9,023 nt of DNA, taken from the NCBI GenBank assembly GCA_905181755.1, contig CAJIYY010000040.1, positions 1-9,023 on the forward strand. Direction: 5' to 3'. This document shows, piece after piece, positions 1-6,514 of the stretch; position 1 is the stretch's first letter; every line of letters starts with the position of its first letter. The position numbers and the translations under genes were made by a program. The DNA comes from Candidatus Dadabacteria bacterium UBA1144. GTDB taxonomy: Bacteria > Desulfobacterota_D > UBA1144. A model generated the notes under the pieces. The model had not been told where the DNA came from. It searched no databases and saw only the letters and a program-made list of their open reading frames with translations.

Positions 1-1601
1 AAACGTGTGAAGATACCCCATATCAAATCAATATCATCATTAATTTTAATATCCATACCCACTATAAAAATTATCTTAAAATCACTGAGAAGCTTAGAGC
101 TATGGATTTCCTTTGCTATTACTTTCGGATCAGAATCTGAGCTTATTACGATAATATTTTTGTTTACCACTCTATAGTTCTTAATTTTATTATAATTATT
201 TCTTGGATCACTTATAACTACTGTCTCAAAGCTATCTGGAGAAATCTTTTTACCGTCACCTATTCCATTCAGTCCAACCTTGCTTCCAACATTCATTTTT
301 CCACTAGTAAAATCTAAAGTGTCTAAAGGTGTAGTCTGCAATAAAGTTAAGTCTTTTGTTGGATCAAAATTAGCACCTAAATATCCAAGAACTTCTTTAA
401 TATCTCTAGGATTAACAAAACTAGGAACTGTAACTATACATTTGGTTAAAGAAAGCTGCCCTGTTCCCCAAACGGACATCATTGCTTTTACAGAATTTTT
501 TGGATATCTCTCATCAATTGAAAGAACCAATAGGTTGTGGAATCCTGATTCATAATATGCCCACAAGTCAGTTATTTCTGGGGTTACCAACTTCAATAAT
601 GGAGCAAAAATATTTGTTGCTGCCATTCCTAAAAACATATCTTCTTTTGGAGGTCTCCCAACTATCGTCGCAGGAAATATAGCATTATGTTTTCTTGTTA
701 TTGCTTCAACATTCATATAGGGGAAATCACCCTCCATTGAATAATACCCAAAATGATCTCCGAACGGTCCTTCTAACATAGTCCTATCTAGGGGCACTTT
801 ACCTTCAATTACAAACTCTGCATTAGCAGGAACCATTAAATTTGAAGTCTTAGCCTTACACAGCTCTATTGGTTTCCTTTTAAGGAAAGCTGAGAACATT
901 AGTTCACTTATGTTCTCAGGCAAAGGAGCAATCGCAGCAAATATAAGTGATGGGTCACCTCCAAGTACAACAGCTACAGGGAAATCTTGGCCCAACTGCT
1001 TAGCTTCATGATAGTGAGCGGCTCCTCCTTTGTGAGGATGCCAGTGCATCCCTAATTTATCTTGATCATGCATCTGAAGCCTATACATTCCCATGTTGGT
1101 TTTTTTATTAATAGGACTTTCGGTAATTGTTAATCCCATAGTAATAAACCTGCCTCCATCCTCGGGCCAACATTTTATAATAGGGAGACCTTCTAAGTTT
1201 AATTCATCATGGATTTGTTGACATGGCGGGTTCAGCACATATTCTTTGGACCTAAAATTTGTAAGCCTTTTAATAAAAGGGAAAGAGGTAAAAAGTGTAT
1301 TTATCTTAGGTGGAATAGCTTTTTCAGCAAATGATAGAATTTCCTCACCTAATTCTTTTGGACTACAGCCCAAAGAAAGTCTCAATCTTTCCTCTGAGCC
1401 AAATAAATTTGTTGCAACTGGAAAAGATGACCCCTTTACGTTTTCAAATAACAAGGCAGGGCCATTATTCTCTATCGTTTTACAACTAATTTCACTTATT
1501 TCAAGTATAGGATCAACTTCAGTTTTTACTCTTTTTAAGTCTCCAATCTTATCAAGAAAATCTACATATGAAGTTAAATCATGAAAATTTTGTCCAACCA
1601 A
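1..1601 (-). CDS. ubiD: UbiD-family prenylated-FMN-dependent decarboxylase (3' end cut by window edge)
   Basis: This enzyme removes the carboxyl group from a prenylated aromatic acid during quinone synthesis, using the prenylated FMN made by the neighbouring UbiX. The minus-strand frame is open for 533 codons and leaves the window without a stop. Visible family motifs include HDL near residue 7, GPALLFENVKG at 47-57, NMGMYR at 169-174 (cofactor region and the catalytic Arg of the family), the His-rich WHPHKGGAAHY at 187-197, and LEGPFGDHFGYY at 276-287, which holds the acidic catalytic pair E277 and D282. The visible end, WGIFTR, matches the region before the usual DP near the C-terminus. At over 533 residues it is longer than E. 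coli UbiD (about 497), like the long forms of some other phyla. No ATG fits the N-terminus. TTG at 1601-1599 follows AGGA by 9 bases and lies 2 bases after the ubiX stop. Family identity is near certain; the substrate is inferred. Confidence 0.95.
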   Translation of the reverse strand, partial: MVGQNFHDLTSYVDFLDKIGDLKRVKTEVDPILEISEISCKTIENNGPALLFENVKGSSFPVATNLFGSEERLRLSLGCSPKELGEEILSFAEKAIPPKINTLFTSFPFIKRLTNFRSKEYVLNPPCQQIHDELNLEGLPIIKCWPEDGGRFITMGLTITESPINKKTNMGMYRLQMHDQDKLGMHWHPHKGGAAHYHEAKQLGQDFPVAVVLGGDPSLIFAAIAPLPENISELMFSAFLKRKPIELCKAKTSNLMVPANAEFVIEGKVPLDRTMLEGPFGDHFGYYSMEGDFPYMNVEAITRKHNAIFPATIVGRPPKEDMFLGMAATNIFAPLLKLVTPEITDLWAYYESGFHNLLVLSIDERYPKNSVKAMMSVWGTGQLSLTKCIVTVPSFVNPRDIKEVLGYLGANFDPTKDLTLLQTTPLDTLDFTSGKMNVGSKVGLNGIGDGKKISPDSFETVVISDPRNNYNKIKNYRVVNKNIIVISSDSDPKVIAKEIHSSKLLSDFKIIFIVGMDIKINDDIDLIWGIFTR

Positions 1602-1603
1602 AA

Positions 1604-2152
1604 CTATATATCCTCATTTTTCCAACCACTTTCCTTGTGTACTCCTACCAGGCTAAGTAATTTATCTGAAAAAGTGTCAGCTAGGTCTGATATTGTAGCC
1701 TCTTCTAAGTAAAGTCCAGGGGATACTGGAACTATAATTGCCCCAGCCTTTGAGAGTTTAAGTGCGTTCTCTAAAGTAATAGAATCAAGTGGAGTCTCTC
1801 TTATTGCAATAATCAACTTCCTTCTCTCCTTAAGGGCGACCTGGGCCATTCTGGTAATTAAAGTATCAGAGATTCCAGAAGCAATTTTATTCATAGTGGA
1901 AAGAGAACAAGGAATAATAACCAGCGAGTCAAAATAATTACTCCCAGATGCAAAAGGTGAAGCAAGGTCTGAATCAGAAAAAGTATTGTCAACCATAGAC
2001 TCAAGCTCTTCGAACTTTAAGCCTAGTTCTTCATGAACTACTCTTTTCCCCCACTTTGAAGCTACAAGAAATTTTTCATTGGGACATTTAGTAATAAAGT
2101 TAACTGCAAAATTAGATCCTGAGGCTCCTGTGATAGCTATAACTGTTCTCAT
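1604..2152 (-). CDS. ubiX: UbiX flavin prenyltransferase
   Basis: UbiX attaches a dimethylallyl group to FMN, making the cofactor that UbiD needs. The 182-residue protein is a single flavodoxin-like domain of slightly less than usual length (about 190-210). Near the N-terminus is the phosphate-binding ITGASGS motif (residues 7-13). The central block PCSLSTMNKIASGISD (81-96) leads into TRMAQVALKERRKLIIAIRETPL (100-122), which is diagnostic for the family, and R118 is the conserved Arg of RETP. The usual C-terminal motif with an aromatic Tyr followed by His/Tyr-Arg-Pro reads GLYLEEA here. Tyr148 is kept but the following RP is replaced by acidic residues. K164 occupies the place where the family has an Arg 16 residues after the Tyr (family position recalled from memory). 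The ATG overlaps the ubiA-type stop by 4 bases (ATGA), so the two are probably translationally coupled. Cytosolic; it probably works directly for the downstream UbiD. Confidence 0.95.
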   Translation of the reverse strand: MRTVIAITGASGSNFAVNFITKCPNEKFLVASKWGKRVVHEELGLKFEELESMVDNTFSDSDLASPFASGSNYFDSLVIIPCSLSTMNKIASGISDTLITRMAQVALKERRKLIIAIRETPLDSITLENALKLSKAGAIIVPVSPGLYLEEATISDLADTFSDKLLSLVGVHKESGWKNEDI

Positions 2153-3000
2153 GTAATTAATATATCAGAAATAACTAATATTAATATCAAGAATCCGATA
2201 TACGAATTGTATACGAAGAAAGAATAGTCTTTTTTTGCAGACCTTATTATCTGGAAGATAAAGTTTATGGCTATTAAGGAAACAACTGTAATACTTAGTA
2301 TATTGCTTCTAAAGAATAAGAAAAAGTAGCAAAGAGACCCTAAAGAACAAGCGAAACAAAAAGATGAAACAATAATTGCAGGTTTTACACCAAAAGAGGA
2401 GGGTACGGAGAATATGTTGTTACTAATATCATGTTCAAAATCTTGTAGTGCATATAGAATGTCAAAACCTGAAATCCAAAAAAAAGTAAAGATTGCGATT
2501 GGTAAACTTAAATAAAATCCTTCTAAGCCACAGCCCGCTGCAACTCCACCGGCGATTGGACCTAAAGATAAGGTTGCACCTAAGAAGAAATGACATAAGT
2601 AGGTAAACCTTTTTGTGTAAGGGTAAATAGTAAACAAGATTATGGGAATTGGAGACAATAAGAAGACAAACCAGCATAGAAACCAGCATGAAATAAAGTA
2701 TATGCCAACACTTAGAATAAGAAATAAAACTAGGAAATTCTTAGACGCTCTTCCAGAAGGAATAGGTCGACTGGAAGTCCTAGGATTCTTTAAATCAATT
2801 TTTGCGTCAATAACTCTATTTAGTAGCATTCCTATTGTTCTTGCTGATATCGCGGCAAGCAAAACAAGAACAATCTCTTTCGTAACCATCTTATCAGAGG
2901 CAAGAATAATATAGCCTGAGAAGATAAGAGGTAAAATAAACACTGTATGTGAAAAAGTCACTAATTCTAGTGCAAGTGAGGAATTTCTTTTAAGTAACAT
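2149..3000 (-). CDS. ubiA: UbiA-family aromatic prenyltransferase (MqnP/UbiA-like)
   Basis: This integral membrane enzyme transfers a polyprenyl chain from its diphosphate to an aromatic acid in ubiquinone or futalosine-route menaquinone synthesis. The protein has 283 residues and is hydrophobic throughout, with about eight or nine predicted membrane segments. The first Asp-rich motif is NRVIDAKID at residues 61-69, followed by the family stretch NPRTSSRPIPSG. The second is DILYALQDFEHD at 180-191. Both bind the Mg-diphosphate of the donor. LGPIAGGVAAG at 146-156 and FVYNSYIGF near the C-terminus resemble the clade often named 4-hydroxybenzoate polyprenyltransferase-like or MqnP. It is the first gene of the quinone cassette and overlaps ubiX by 4 bases. 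The ATG has no clear Shine-Dalgarno sequence but is the first one, 40 bases from the divergent mgtE. The UbiA fold is certain; which acceptor it uses, and so ubiA versus mqnP, is not settled by the sequence. Confidence 0.92.
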   Translation of the reverse strand: MLLKRNSSLALELVTFSHTVFILPLIFSGYIILASDKMVTKEIVLVLLAAISARTIGMLLNRVIDAKIDLKNPRTSSRPIPSGRASKNFLVLFLILSVGIYFISCWFLCWFVFLLSPIPIILFTIYPYTKRFTYLCHFFLGATLSLGPIAGGVAAGCGLEGFYLSLPIAIFTFFWISGFDILYALQDFEHDISNNIFSVPSSFGVKPAIIVSSFCFACSLGSLCYFFLFFRSNILSITVVSLIAINFIFQIIRSAKKDYSFFVYNSYIGFLILILVISDILIT

Positions 3001-3040
3001 AAAAATATATTAACCTATAGATTGGACATTTTGATTAGTT
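3001..3040. promoter_or_regulatory. Divergent ubiA / mgtE spacer, probable start-signal region
   Basis: Only 40 bases separate the divergent starts of the quinone cassette and the mgtE-recO-argJ group. The stretch is about four-fifths A+T and includes TATATT at about 3006-3011 and CTATAG at 3015-3020, which could serve as -10-like elements. I see no convincing -35 partner. Any -35 boxes must lie partly inside the opposing genes, and leaders must be very short. Neither start has a good Shine-Dalgarno sequence. The promoter role is inferred from gene layout, not from a strong motif. Confidence 0.35.
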
Positions 3041-4390
3041 ATGAATTTAGAAATACATGAAAAATTATTAGACTCAATAAGCAAAAAAGACTTCTCTTTT
3101 GTTAAAGAATCATTAGTTGATTTAAATCCGACTGATATATCTAACATCTTAATAAGATTCAATGAGGAAGAGATATCCGAAATTCTCTCTAATCTGGATG
3201 CCAATATCTCTGCAGAAATAATTCTCGAATTTCCTGAAGATGTACGAACGAGCATTTTAAAGGAACTTGATAATGCATCTATATTAAAAGTTATTGAGGA
3301 ACTAGAATCCGATGATGCTACTGACCTTATATCTGATTTAGATGAAAAGAAGTCTAAGGAAATCCTTGAGACTATGAACCCGCAAGATTCAAATGAGGTT
3401 CAAACTTTACTTCAGTATGCCGAAGATACGGCTGGCGGTATTATGCAAACGGAGCTTGTAGAAGTTAAGGACTCTTCAATAATAAAAGATGCAATAAACT
3501 GGATAAGGTTAATAGCTAACGATGTTCCAGATTTTTATCTAATCTACGTTACGAATGAGACCGATAAGCTTGTCGGATATGTTTCACTGAGAAATCTAAT
3601 AATTTCAGACCCTGACTCTAAAATCAGTTCAATAATGGAAGAGATAGAAGTCTCAGTTCTACCAAGCCTTGACCAAGAAGAGGTCAGTATCATATTTGCA
3701 AATTACAATATTGTTTCACTTCCAGTTGTAGATGAGAACCAAAAGTTACTTGGAAGAATAACTTCAGACGATATTATCGATGTTATTACCGAAGAAGCAG
3801 AAGAAGATATATACTCGCTCGCTGGTGTTGGTGAATATAATCACCCTATTTATTCTAGTTTTATATCTAAGACTAAATCAAGACTTCCATGGCTTCTAGT
3901 CACCCTTATGGGGGAAATCGTTATAGCATTTATAATATACATTTATTTTAGTGGTACGCTTGTAAACTTTATTCTGCTTGCAGCCTTTATGCCTGCAGTA
4001 ATGGCAACTGGAGGTAGTGTTGGTATCCAGACGTCTGCAATTGTTGTTCGAGCCCTTGGGATGGGGACTATTAACACCTCACAGGCAATCAAAGTAATAT
4101 TTTCTGAACTCAAATTATCCCTTGTACTAGGTGCAATATGCGGACTACTTGCTGGCTTATCAGGATTCTTCATTAATGGTAATACAGAAGAGGGGACTAA
4201 GTTCTTTACGGTAATATTCTTCTCTTTGTCATTGGCATCAGTTATGTCTGCAGTTTTTGGAGCAGCTTTTCCATTGTTCCTTAATAAATTAAAAGTTGAT
4301 CCCGCTAATGGTTCAGGTCCAATTGTTACGATGGCTAATGATATGTTCTCTGCAATATCATACCTATTCATAGCTTTGCTAATCATATAA
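3041..4390 (+). CDS. mgtE: MgtE-type Mg2+ channel/transporter
   Basis: MgtE is a homodimeric inner-membrane Mg2+ channel gated by intracellular Mg2+. The 449 residues show the full family order. An acidic, helical N-domain (about 20-130) includes the stretch LESDDATDLISDLDEKK (88-104). Two CBS domains follow (about 133-195 and 198-255), containing LVGYVSLRNLI (177-187) and LLGRITSDDIIDVITEEAEED (236-256). After a connecting plug-helix region comes a five-helix membrane domain from about residue 284. Pore signatures are FMPAVMATGGSVGIQTSA (316-333) and DPANGSGPIVTMANDMFS (420-437). D434 corresponds to the selectivity-filter Asp of the family, by motif alignment. Length is normal and nothing is missing. 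The ATG at 3041 gives the expected N-terminus but has no Shine-Dalgarno sequence. The gene heads a tightly packed group: its TAA is immediately followed by the recO ATG. The 40-base leader is far too short for an M-box Mg2+ riboswitch, so control is probably by the protein's own gating. Confidence 0.97.
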   Translation: MNLEIHEKLLDSISKKDFSFVKESLVDLNPTDISNILIRFNEEEISEILSNLDANISAEIILEFPEDVRTSILKELDNASILKVIEELESDDATDLISDLDEKKSKEILETMNPQDSNEVQTLLQYAEDTAGGIMQTELVEVKDSSIIKDAINWIRLIANDVPDFYLIYVTNETDKLVGYVSLRNLIISDPDSKISSIMEEIEVSVLPSLDQEEVSIIFANYNIVSLPVVDENQKLLGRITSDDIIDVITEEAEEDIYSLAGVGEYNHPIYSSFISKTKSRLPWLLVTLMGEIVIAFIIYIYFSGTLVNFILLAAFMPAVMATGGSVGIQTSAIVVRALGMGTINTSQAIKVIFSELKLSLVLGAICGLLAGLSGFFINGNTEEGTKFFTVIFFSLSLASVMSAVFGAAFPLFLNKLKVDPANGSGPIVTMANDMFSAISYLFIALLII

Positions 4391-5014
4391 ATGAACATTA
4401 AAGACAAAGGATTCATCTTAAGAAAAACTGAGTATGGTGACTATGACTTTATTGCTACTTTTTATACAGAGAAAATTGGAAAGACTTCCTTAATAATAAA
4501 AAATGCTAGAAAAAGTAAGAAAAGATTTATAGGCAGACTCGAGCCTTTTAATCTGATGCATCTTAAATTTAGATATAATATCAACCCTGAAACATCGAGC
4601 ATTTTAAATGAAGTTCGGATAGATTCCGAATATAATAATACAGGGCTATCCAAAGAGACTATCATCCTATGTTCTTTGGTTAACGAATACATAGATGCAT
4701 TCGAAATCAATGAGGTACCAAAGAAAGAGGCATTTCAAATTATACAAAATTTCTTTAGTAAAATTTCAACTGCTAATCACACTAAGGTTCTCGAAAGAGC
4801 ACTTAACTTCCAACTTTCTTATTTAACAAGCCTGGGCCTAAAGCCAACACCACTAGAACTTGAAAAAATAGACGGTGAAAAAATAGAGCTATCTAAAAGC
4901 AAGCTTAAAAATAATAACTCTTCAAAACTTAAATTAATTAGGATACTTGCAAAATTTAGTCAATTTCACTCTGGAAAAGAGCTCAATTCTGTTCAATACT
5001 TAGACTTATTATGA
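4391..5014 (+). CDS. recO: RecO DNA repair/recombination mediator, short form without zinc site
   Basis: RecO helps load RecA onto SSB-covered single-stranded DNA and anneals strands in the RecFOR pathway. The N-terminal OB-fold is recognisable over residues 1-80: KGFILRKTEYGDYD (6-19), the TEKIGKTSLIIKNARKSK stretch (26-43), and LEPFNLMHLKF (50-60), the usual Leu-(Gln/Glu)-Pro-Phe block. A helical C-domain follows, with LNFQLSYLTSLGLKPTPLEL at 138-157. At this point most RecO proteins have a Cys-x-x-Cys-Gly zinc site. Here there is none, and the only Cys in the protein is at position 94. At 207 residues it is shorter than the usual 230-250. The ATG abuts the mgtE stop (TAAATG) and the end overlaps argJ by 4 bases, so it is probably co-transcribed and coupled with both. 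The identity rests mainly on the N-domain and on length; the C-domain is divergent. Confidence 0.85.
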   Translation: MNIKDKGFILRKTEYGDYDFIATFYTEKIGKTSLIIKNARKSKKRFIGRLEPFNLMHLKFRYNINPETSSILNEVRIDSEYNNTGLSKETIILCSLVNEYIDAFEINEVPKKEAFQIIQNFFSKISTANHTKVLERALNFQLSYLTSLGLKPTPLELEKIDGEKIELSKSKLKNNNSSKLKLIRILAKFSQFHSGKELNSVQYLDLL

Positions 5015-6192
5015 TAAAGGTTAAAGGATTTAAGTTTTCTGGAATTTCAAGTGGGTTAAAAAAGTCTGGCAAAAAAGATTTAGGTTTAATATTTTCTGAA
5101 ACAACTTGCAACGCACATGCCATATTTACTAAGAACAAAGTTCTTGCAGCACCAGTAATTATTGGAAAGGAGCTTATAAAAAAAAATTCTATTCAATCAA
5201 TTGTTGTTAATAGTGGAAGTGCAAATGCCTGTACTGGAAAAAGAGGGATAACGGCAACTAATAAAATTCTTGCTGAGTTAGCCTTCCAGACTAACTTGAA
5301 AATTCACAATTTCTTTCCTTCTTCAACAGGAGTTATTGGGTCACAGCTAGACTATAAGTTAATCAACAAGAACATAGGGAAACTTTTAGGGTCTCTAAAG
5401 GAAGACTCAAGTGAAGATTTTGCAAAAGCTATTATTACAACTGACAAATATTCAAAGATCTCTTATAAAAAACTAAAAATTGGAAGCAGCACATACAATT
5501 TCCTTGCTATAGCTAAAGGTGCAGGAATGATACACCCAAACATGGCCACAATGCTATGTTTCTTTTTAACCGATTTGGGTTTTGAAAGTAAGCTGTTCAA
5601 GAAGCTAATAAATAATGCTAGCAATAAATCATTCAACCTAATAAGCGTTGATGGAGATATGTCTACCAATGATACAGTTATTGGATTATCAAATGGACTA
5701 GGTGGGAATGTAACTATTAGCGAAGGGAGCAGAAGTTTATACAAAGTAACCAGTTTAGTTAACGATATGTTTTATGATCTTGCTAAGCTAATAGTTAAAG
5801 ATGCTGAAGGTGGGACTAAATTCTGCAAGATTACCGTTAAAGGAGCAAGGTCAGAAAAAAGCGCTAATATTGTTGCAAGAAAAATTGCGAACTCTCTCCT
5901 GTTTAAGACAGCCCTATTTGGCTCAGACCCCAATTGGGGAAGAATTATTGCGGCTATTGGATCATCAGGAGTTAGCTACATAGATCAAGATAAGATAGAT
6001 ATTAGTATAGGAAAATCTTTAATAGTAAAGAATGGTGTTGAATATAAGAAAGCAAAAATACTTAATAAATTAATGAAAAAAGATGAGATTGAAATAGGTG
6101 TTAACTTGAACAAAGGGAAAGAGAGCTCTTTCATGCTTACTAACGATATAGGCGTAAAATATGTAAAATTCAACTCCGATTACAGAACATAA
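5011..6192 (+). CDS. argJ: ArgJ glutamate N-acetyltransferase (ornithine acetyltransferase)
   Basis: ArgJ moves the acetyl group from N-acetylornithine to glutamate, closing the cyclic arginine pathway. Some members also make N-acetylglutamate from acetyl-CoA. The 393 residues are full length. Family landmarks in order: TTCNAHAIFTKNKVLAAPV (31-49), VVNSGSANACTG (65-76), STGVIG (105-110, oxyanion-hole region), KGAGMIHPNMATML (169-182), GSDPNWGRI near the C-terminal third, and a final DYRT. The precursor self-cleaves between Ala179 and Thr180 of MAT-ML, and the Thr (codon ACA at 5548-5550) becomes the nucleophile of the beta chain. All these residues are present, so it should mature normally. 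Whether it is mono- or bifunctional cannot be told from the sequence. It shares ATGA with the recO stop and has no Shine-Dalgarno sequence of its own, pointing to translational coupling. It ends 33 bases before the convergent tRNA operon. Confidence 0.97.
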   Translation: MIKVKGFKFSGISSGLKKSGKKDLGLIFSETTCNAHAIFTKNKVLAAPVIIGKELIKKNSIQSIVVNSGSANACTGKRGITATNKILAELAFQTNLKIHNFFPSSTGVIGSQLDYKLINKNIGKLLGSLKEDSSEDFAKAIITTDKYSKISYKKLKIGSSTYNFLAIAKGAGMIHPNMATMLCFFLTDLGFESKLFKKLINNASNKSFNLISVDGDMSTNDTVIGLSNGLGGNVTISEGSRSLYKVTSLVNDMFYDLAKLIVKDAEGGTKFCKITVKGARSEKSANIVARKIANSLLFKTALFGSDPNWGRIIAAIGSSGVSYIDQDKIDISIGKSLIVKNGVEYKKAKILNKLMKKDEIEIGVNLNKGKESSFMLTNDIGVKYVKFNSDYRT

Positions 6193-6207
6193 AATTTGTT
6201 AAAAATA

Positions 6208-6223
6208 AAATAATAGATTATTT
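6208..6223. terminator. Weak AT hairpin between argJ and the tRNA operon, possible shared terminator
   Basis: A perfect inverted repeat, AAATAA-TAGA-TTATTT, with a 6-pair A/U stem and 4-base loop, sits between the two convergent ends. On the minus strand it lies just after the tRNA-His CCA and is followed by TTATTTTT (with one interruption). This looks like a weak intrinsic terminator for the tRNA operon. On the plus strand the run after it is poor, so its value for argJ is doubtful. The stem has no G-C pairs, so confidence is low. Confidence 0.3.
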
Positions 6224-6225
6224 AG

Positions 6226-6303
6226 TGGGGTGGAAGACGGGATTCGAACCCGCGACCTCTGGAACCACAAACCAATGCTCTAACCAACTGAGCTACATCC
6301 ACC
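6226..6303 (-). tRNA. tRNA-His (anticodon GTG), CCA encoded
   Basis: A cloverleaf can be drawn with anticodon GTG at 6268-6266 (minus strand), the D-arm GTAGCTC...GAGC, and a T-arm with TTCGAAT. The extra 5' G(-1) typical of tRNA-His is at 6303 and faces the C73 discriminator, so the His identity element is encoded. The 3' CCA is encoded at 6228-6226. Two stem positions are unpaired: T6-T67 in the acceptor stem and T31-T39 closing the anticodon stem, plus a G49-T65 wobble. It is the last gene of a three-tRNA operon, 9 bases after tRNA-Arg. Confidence 0.95.
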
Positions 6304-6312
6304 ATATAAAAT

Positions 6313-6386
6313 TACGCCAGGAGGGATTCGAACCCCCGACCTAAGCATTAGAAGTGCTTTGCTCTATCCAGCTGAGCTACTGGCGC
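6313..6386 (-). tRNA. tRNA-Arg (anticodon TCT)
   Basis: The 74-base gene folds with acceptor GCGCCAG/CTGGCGT (G1-T72 wobble, usual in this isoacceptor), D-arm GTAGCTCAGC...GAGC, anticodon stem AAGCA/TGCTT around the loop CTTCTAA, and T-arm GGGGG/TCCCT with TTCGAAT. The anticodon TCT at 6352-6350 reads AGA and AGG, the common Arg codons in an AT-rich genome. The discriminator is A at 6313. CCA is not encoded and must be added by the nucleotidyltransferase. It is the middle gene of the operon, with 9-base spacers on each side. Confidence 0.97.
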
Positions 6387-6395
6387 TCAATTAAA

Positions 6396-6468
6396 TCGGG
6401 GTGAGAGGGCTCGAACCTCCGACCCCCTGTTCCCAAAACAGGTGCGCTACCAACTGCGCCACACCCCG
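6396..6468 (-). tRNA. tRNA-Pro (anticodon TGG)
   Basis: The 73-base gene has a fully paired acceptor CGGGGTG/CACCCCG with the C1-G72 pair usual for bacterial tRNA-Pro. The anticodon stem CCTGT/ACAGG surrounds TTTGGGA, with anticodon TGG at 6435-6433, and the T-arm carries TTCGAGC. The discriminator is A73 and CCA is not encoded. The flanking bases extend the acceptor helix by six A/T pairs. It is the first gene of the operon, 13 bases after the predicted -10 box. Confidence 0.97.
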
Positions 6469-6481
6469 ATTTAAAAAATAG

Positions 6482-6509
6482 ATTATACGATGAAATTTAG
6501 AAACAACAA
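6482..6509 (-). promoter_or_regulatory. Sigma70-type promoter of the tRNA-Pro-Arg-His operon
   Basis: Reading the minus strand, TTGTTG (6509-6504) is followed after a 16-base spacer by a perfect TATAAT (6487-6482). The spacing is close to the 17-base optimum, and the first tRNA begins 13 bases after the -10 box. Transcription should start near 6473-6476, giving a leader of only about 4-8 bases. The promoter lies immediately downstream of the ABC transporter stop codon, so the tRNAs need not depend on read-through. I see no clear GC-rich discriminator of the kind found at many stringently controlled promoters. Confidence 0.65.
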
Positions 6510-6514
6510 GAAAA

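Noticed and set aside
280..682. Two plus-strand open frames of 91 and 66 codons
   Set aside because: They lie wholly antisense to ubiD, overlap each other, and show no family motif. The minus strand here encodes conserved UbiD sequence.
1578..1583. ATG as the ubiD start (near 1583 on the minus strand)
   Set aside because: It is out of the ubiD frame and meets TAA after one codon.
1246..1584. Plus-strand 112-codon frame
   Set aside because: Antisense to the conserved N-terminal third of ubiD, with no recognisable domain or start signal.
2642..2914. Plus-strand 90-codon frame
   Set aside because: Antisense to the membrane segments and first Asp-rich motif of the UbiA-type gene.
3001..3040. 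M-box Mg2+ riboswitch upstream of mgtE
   Set aside because: The spacer is 40 bases and the next gene diverges. An M-box needs well over 100 bases and none of its conserved pieces is visible.
3943..4416. Minus-strand 157-codon frame
   Set aside because: Antisense to the MgtE membrane domain; a by-product of codon use in the real gene.
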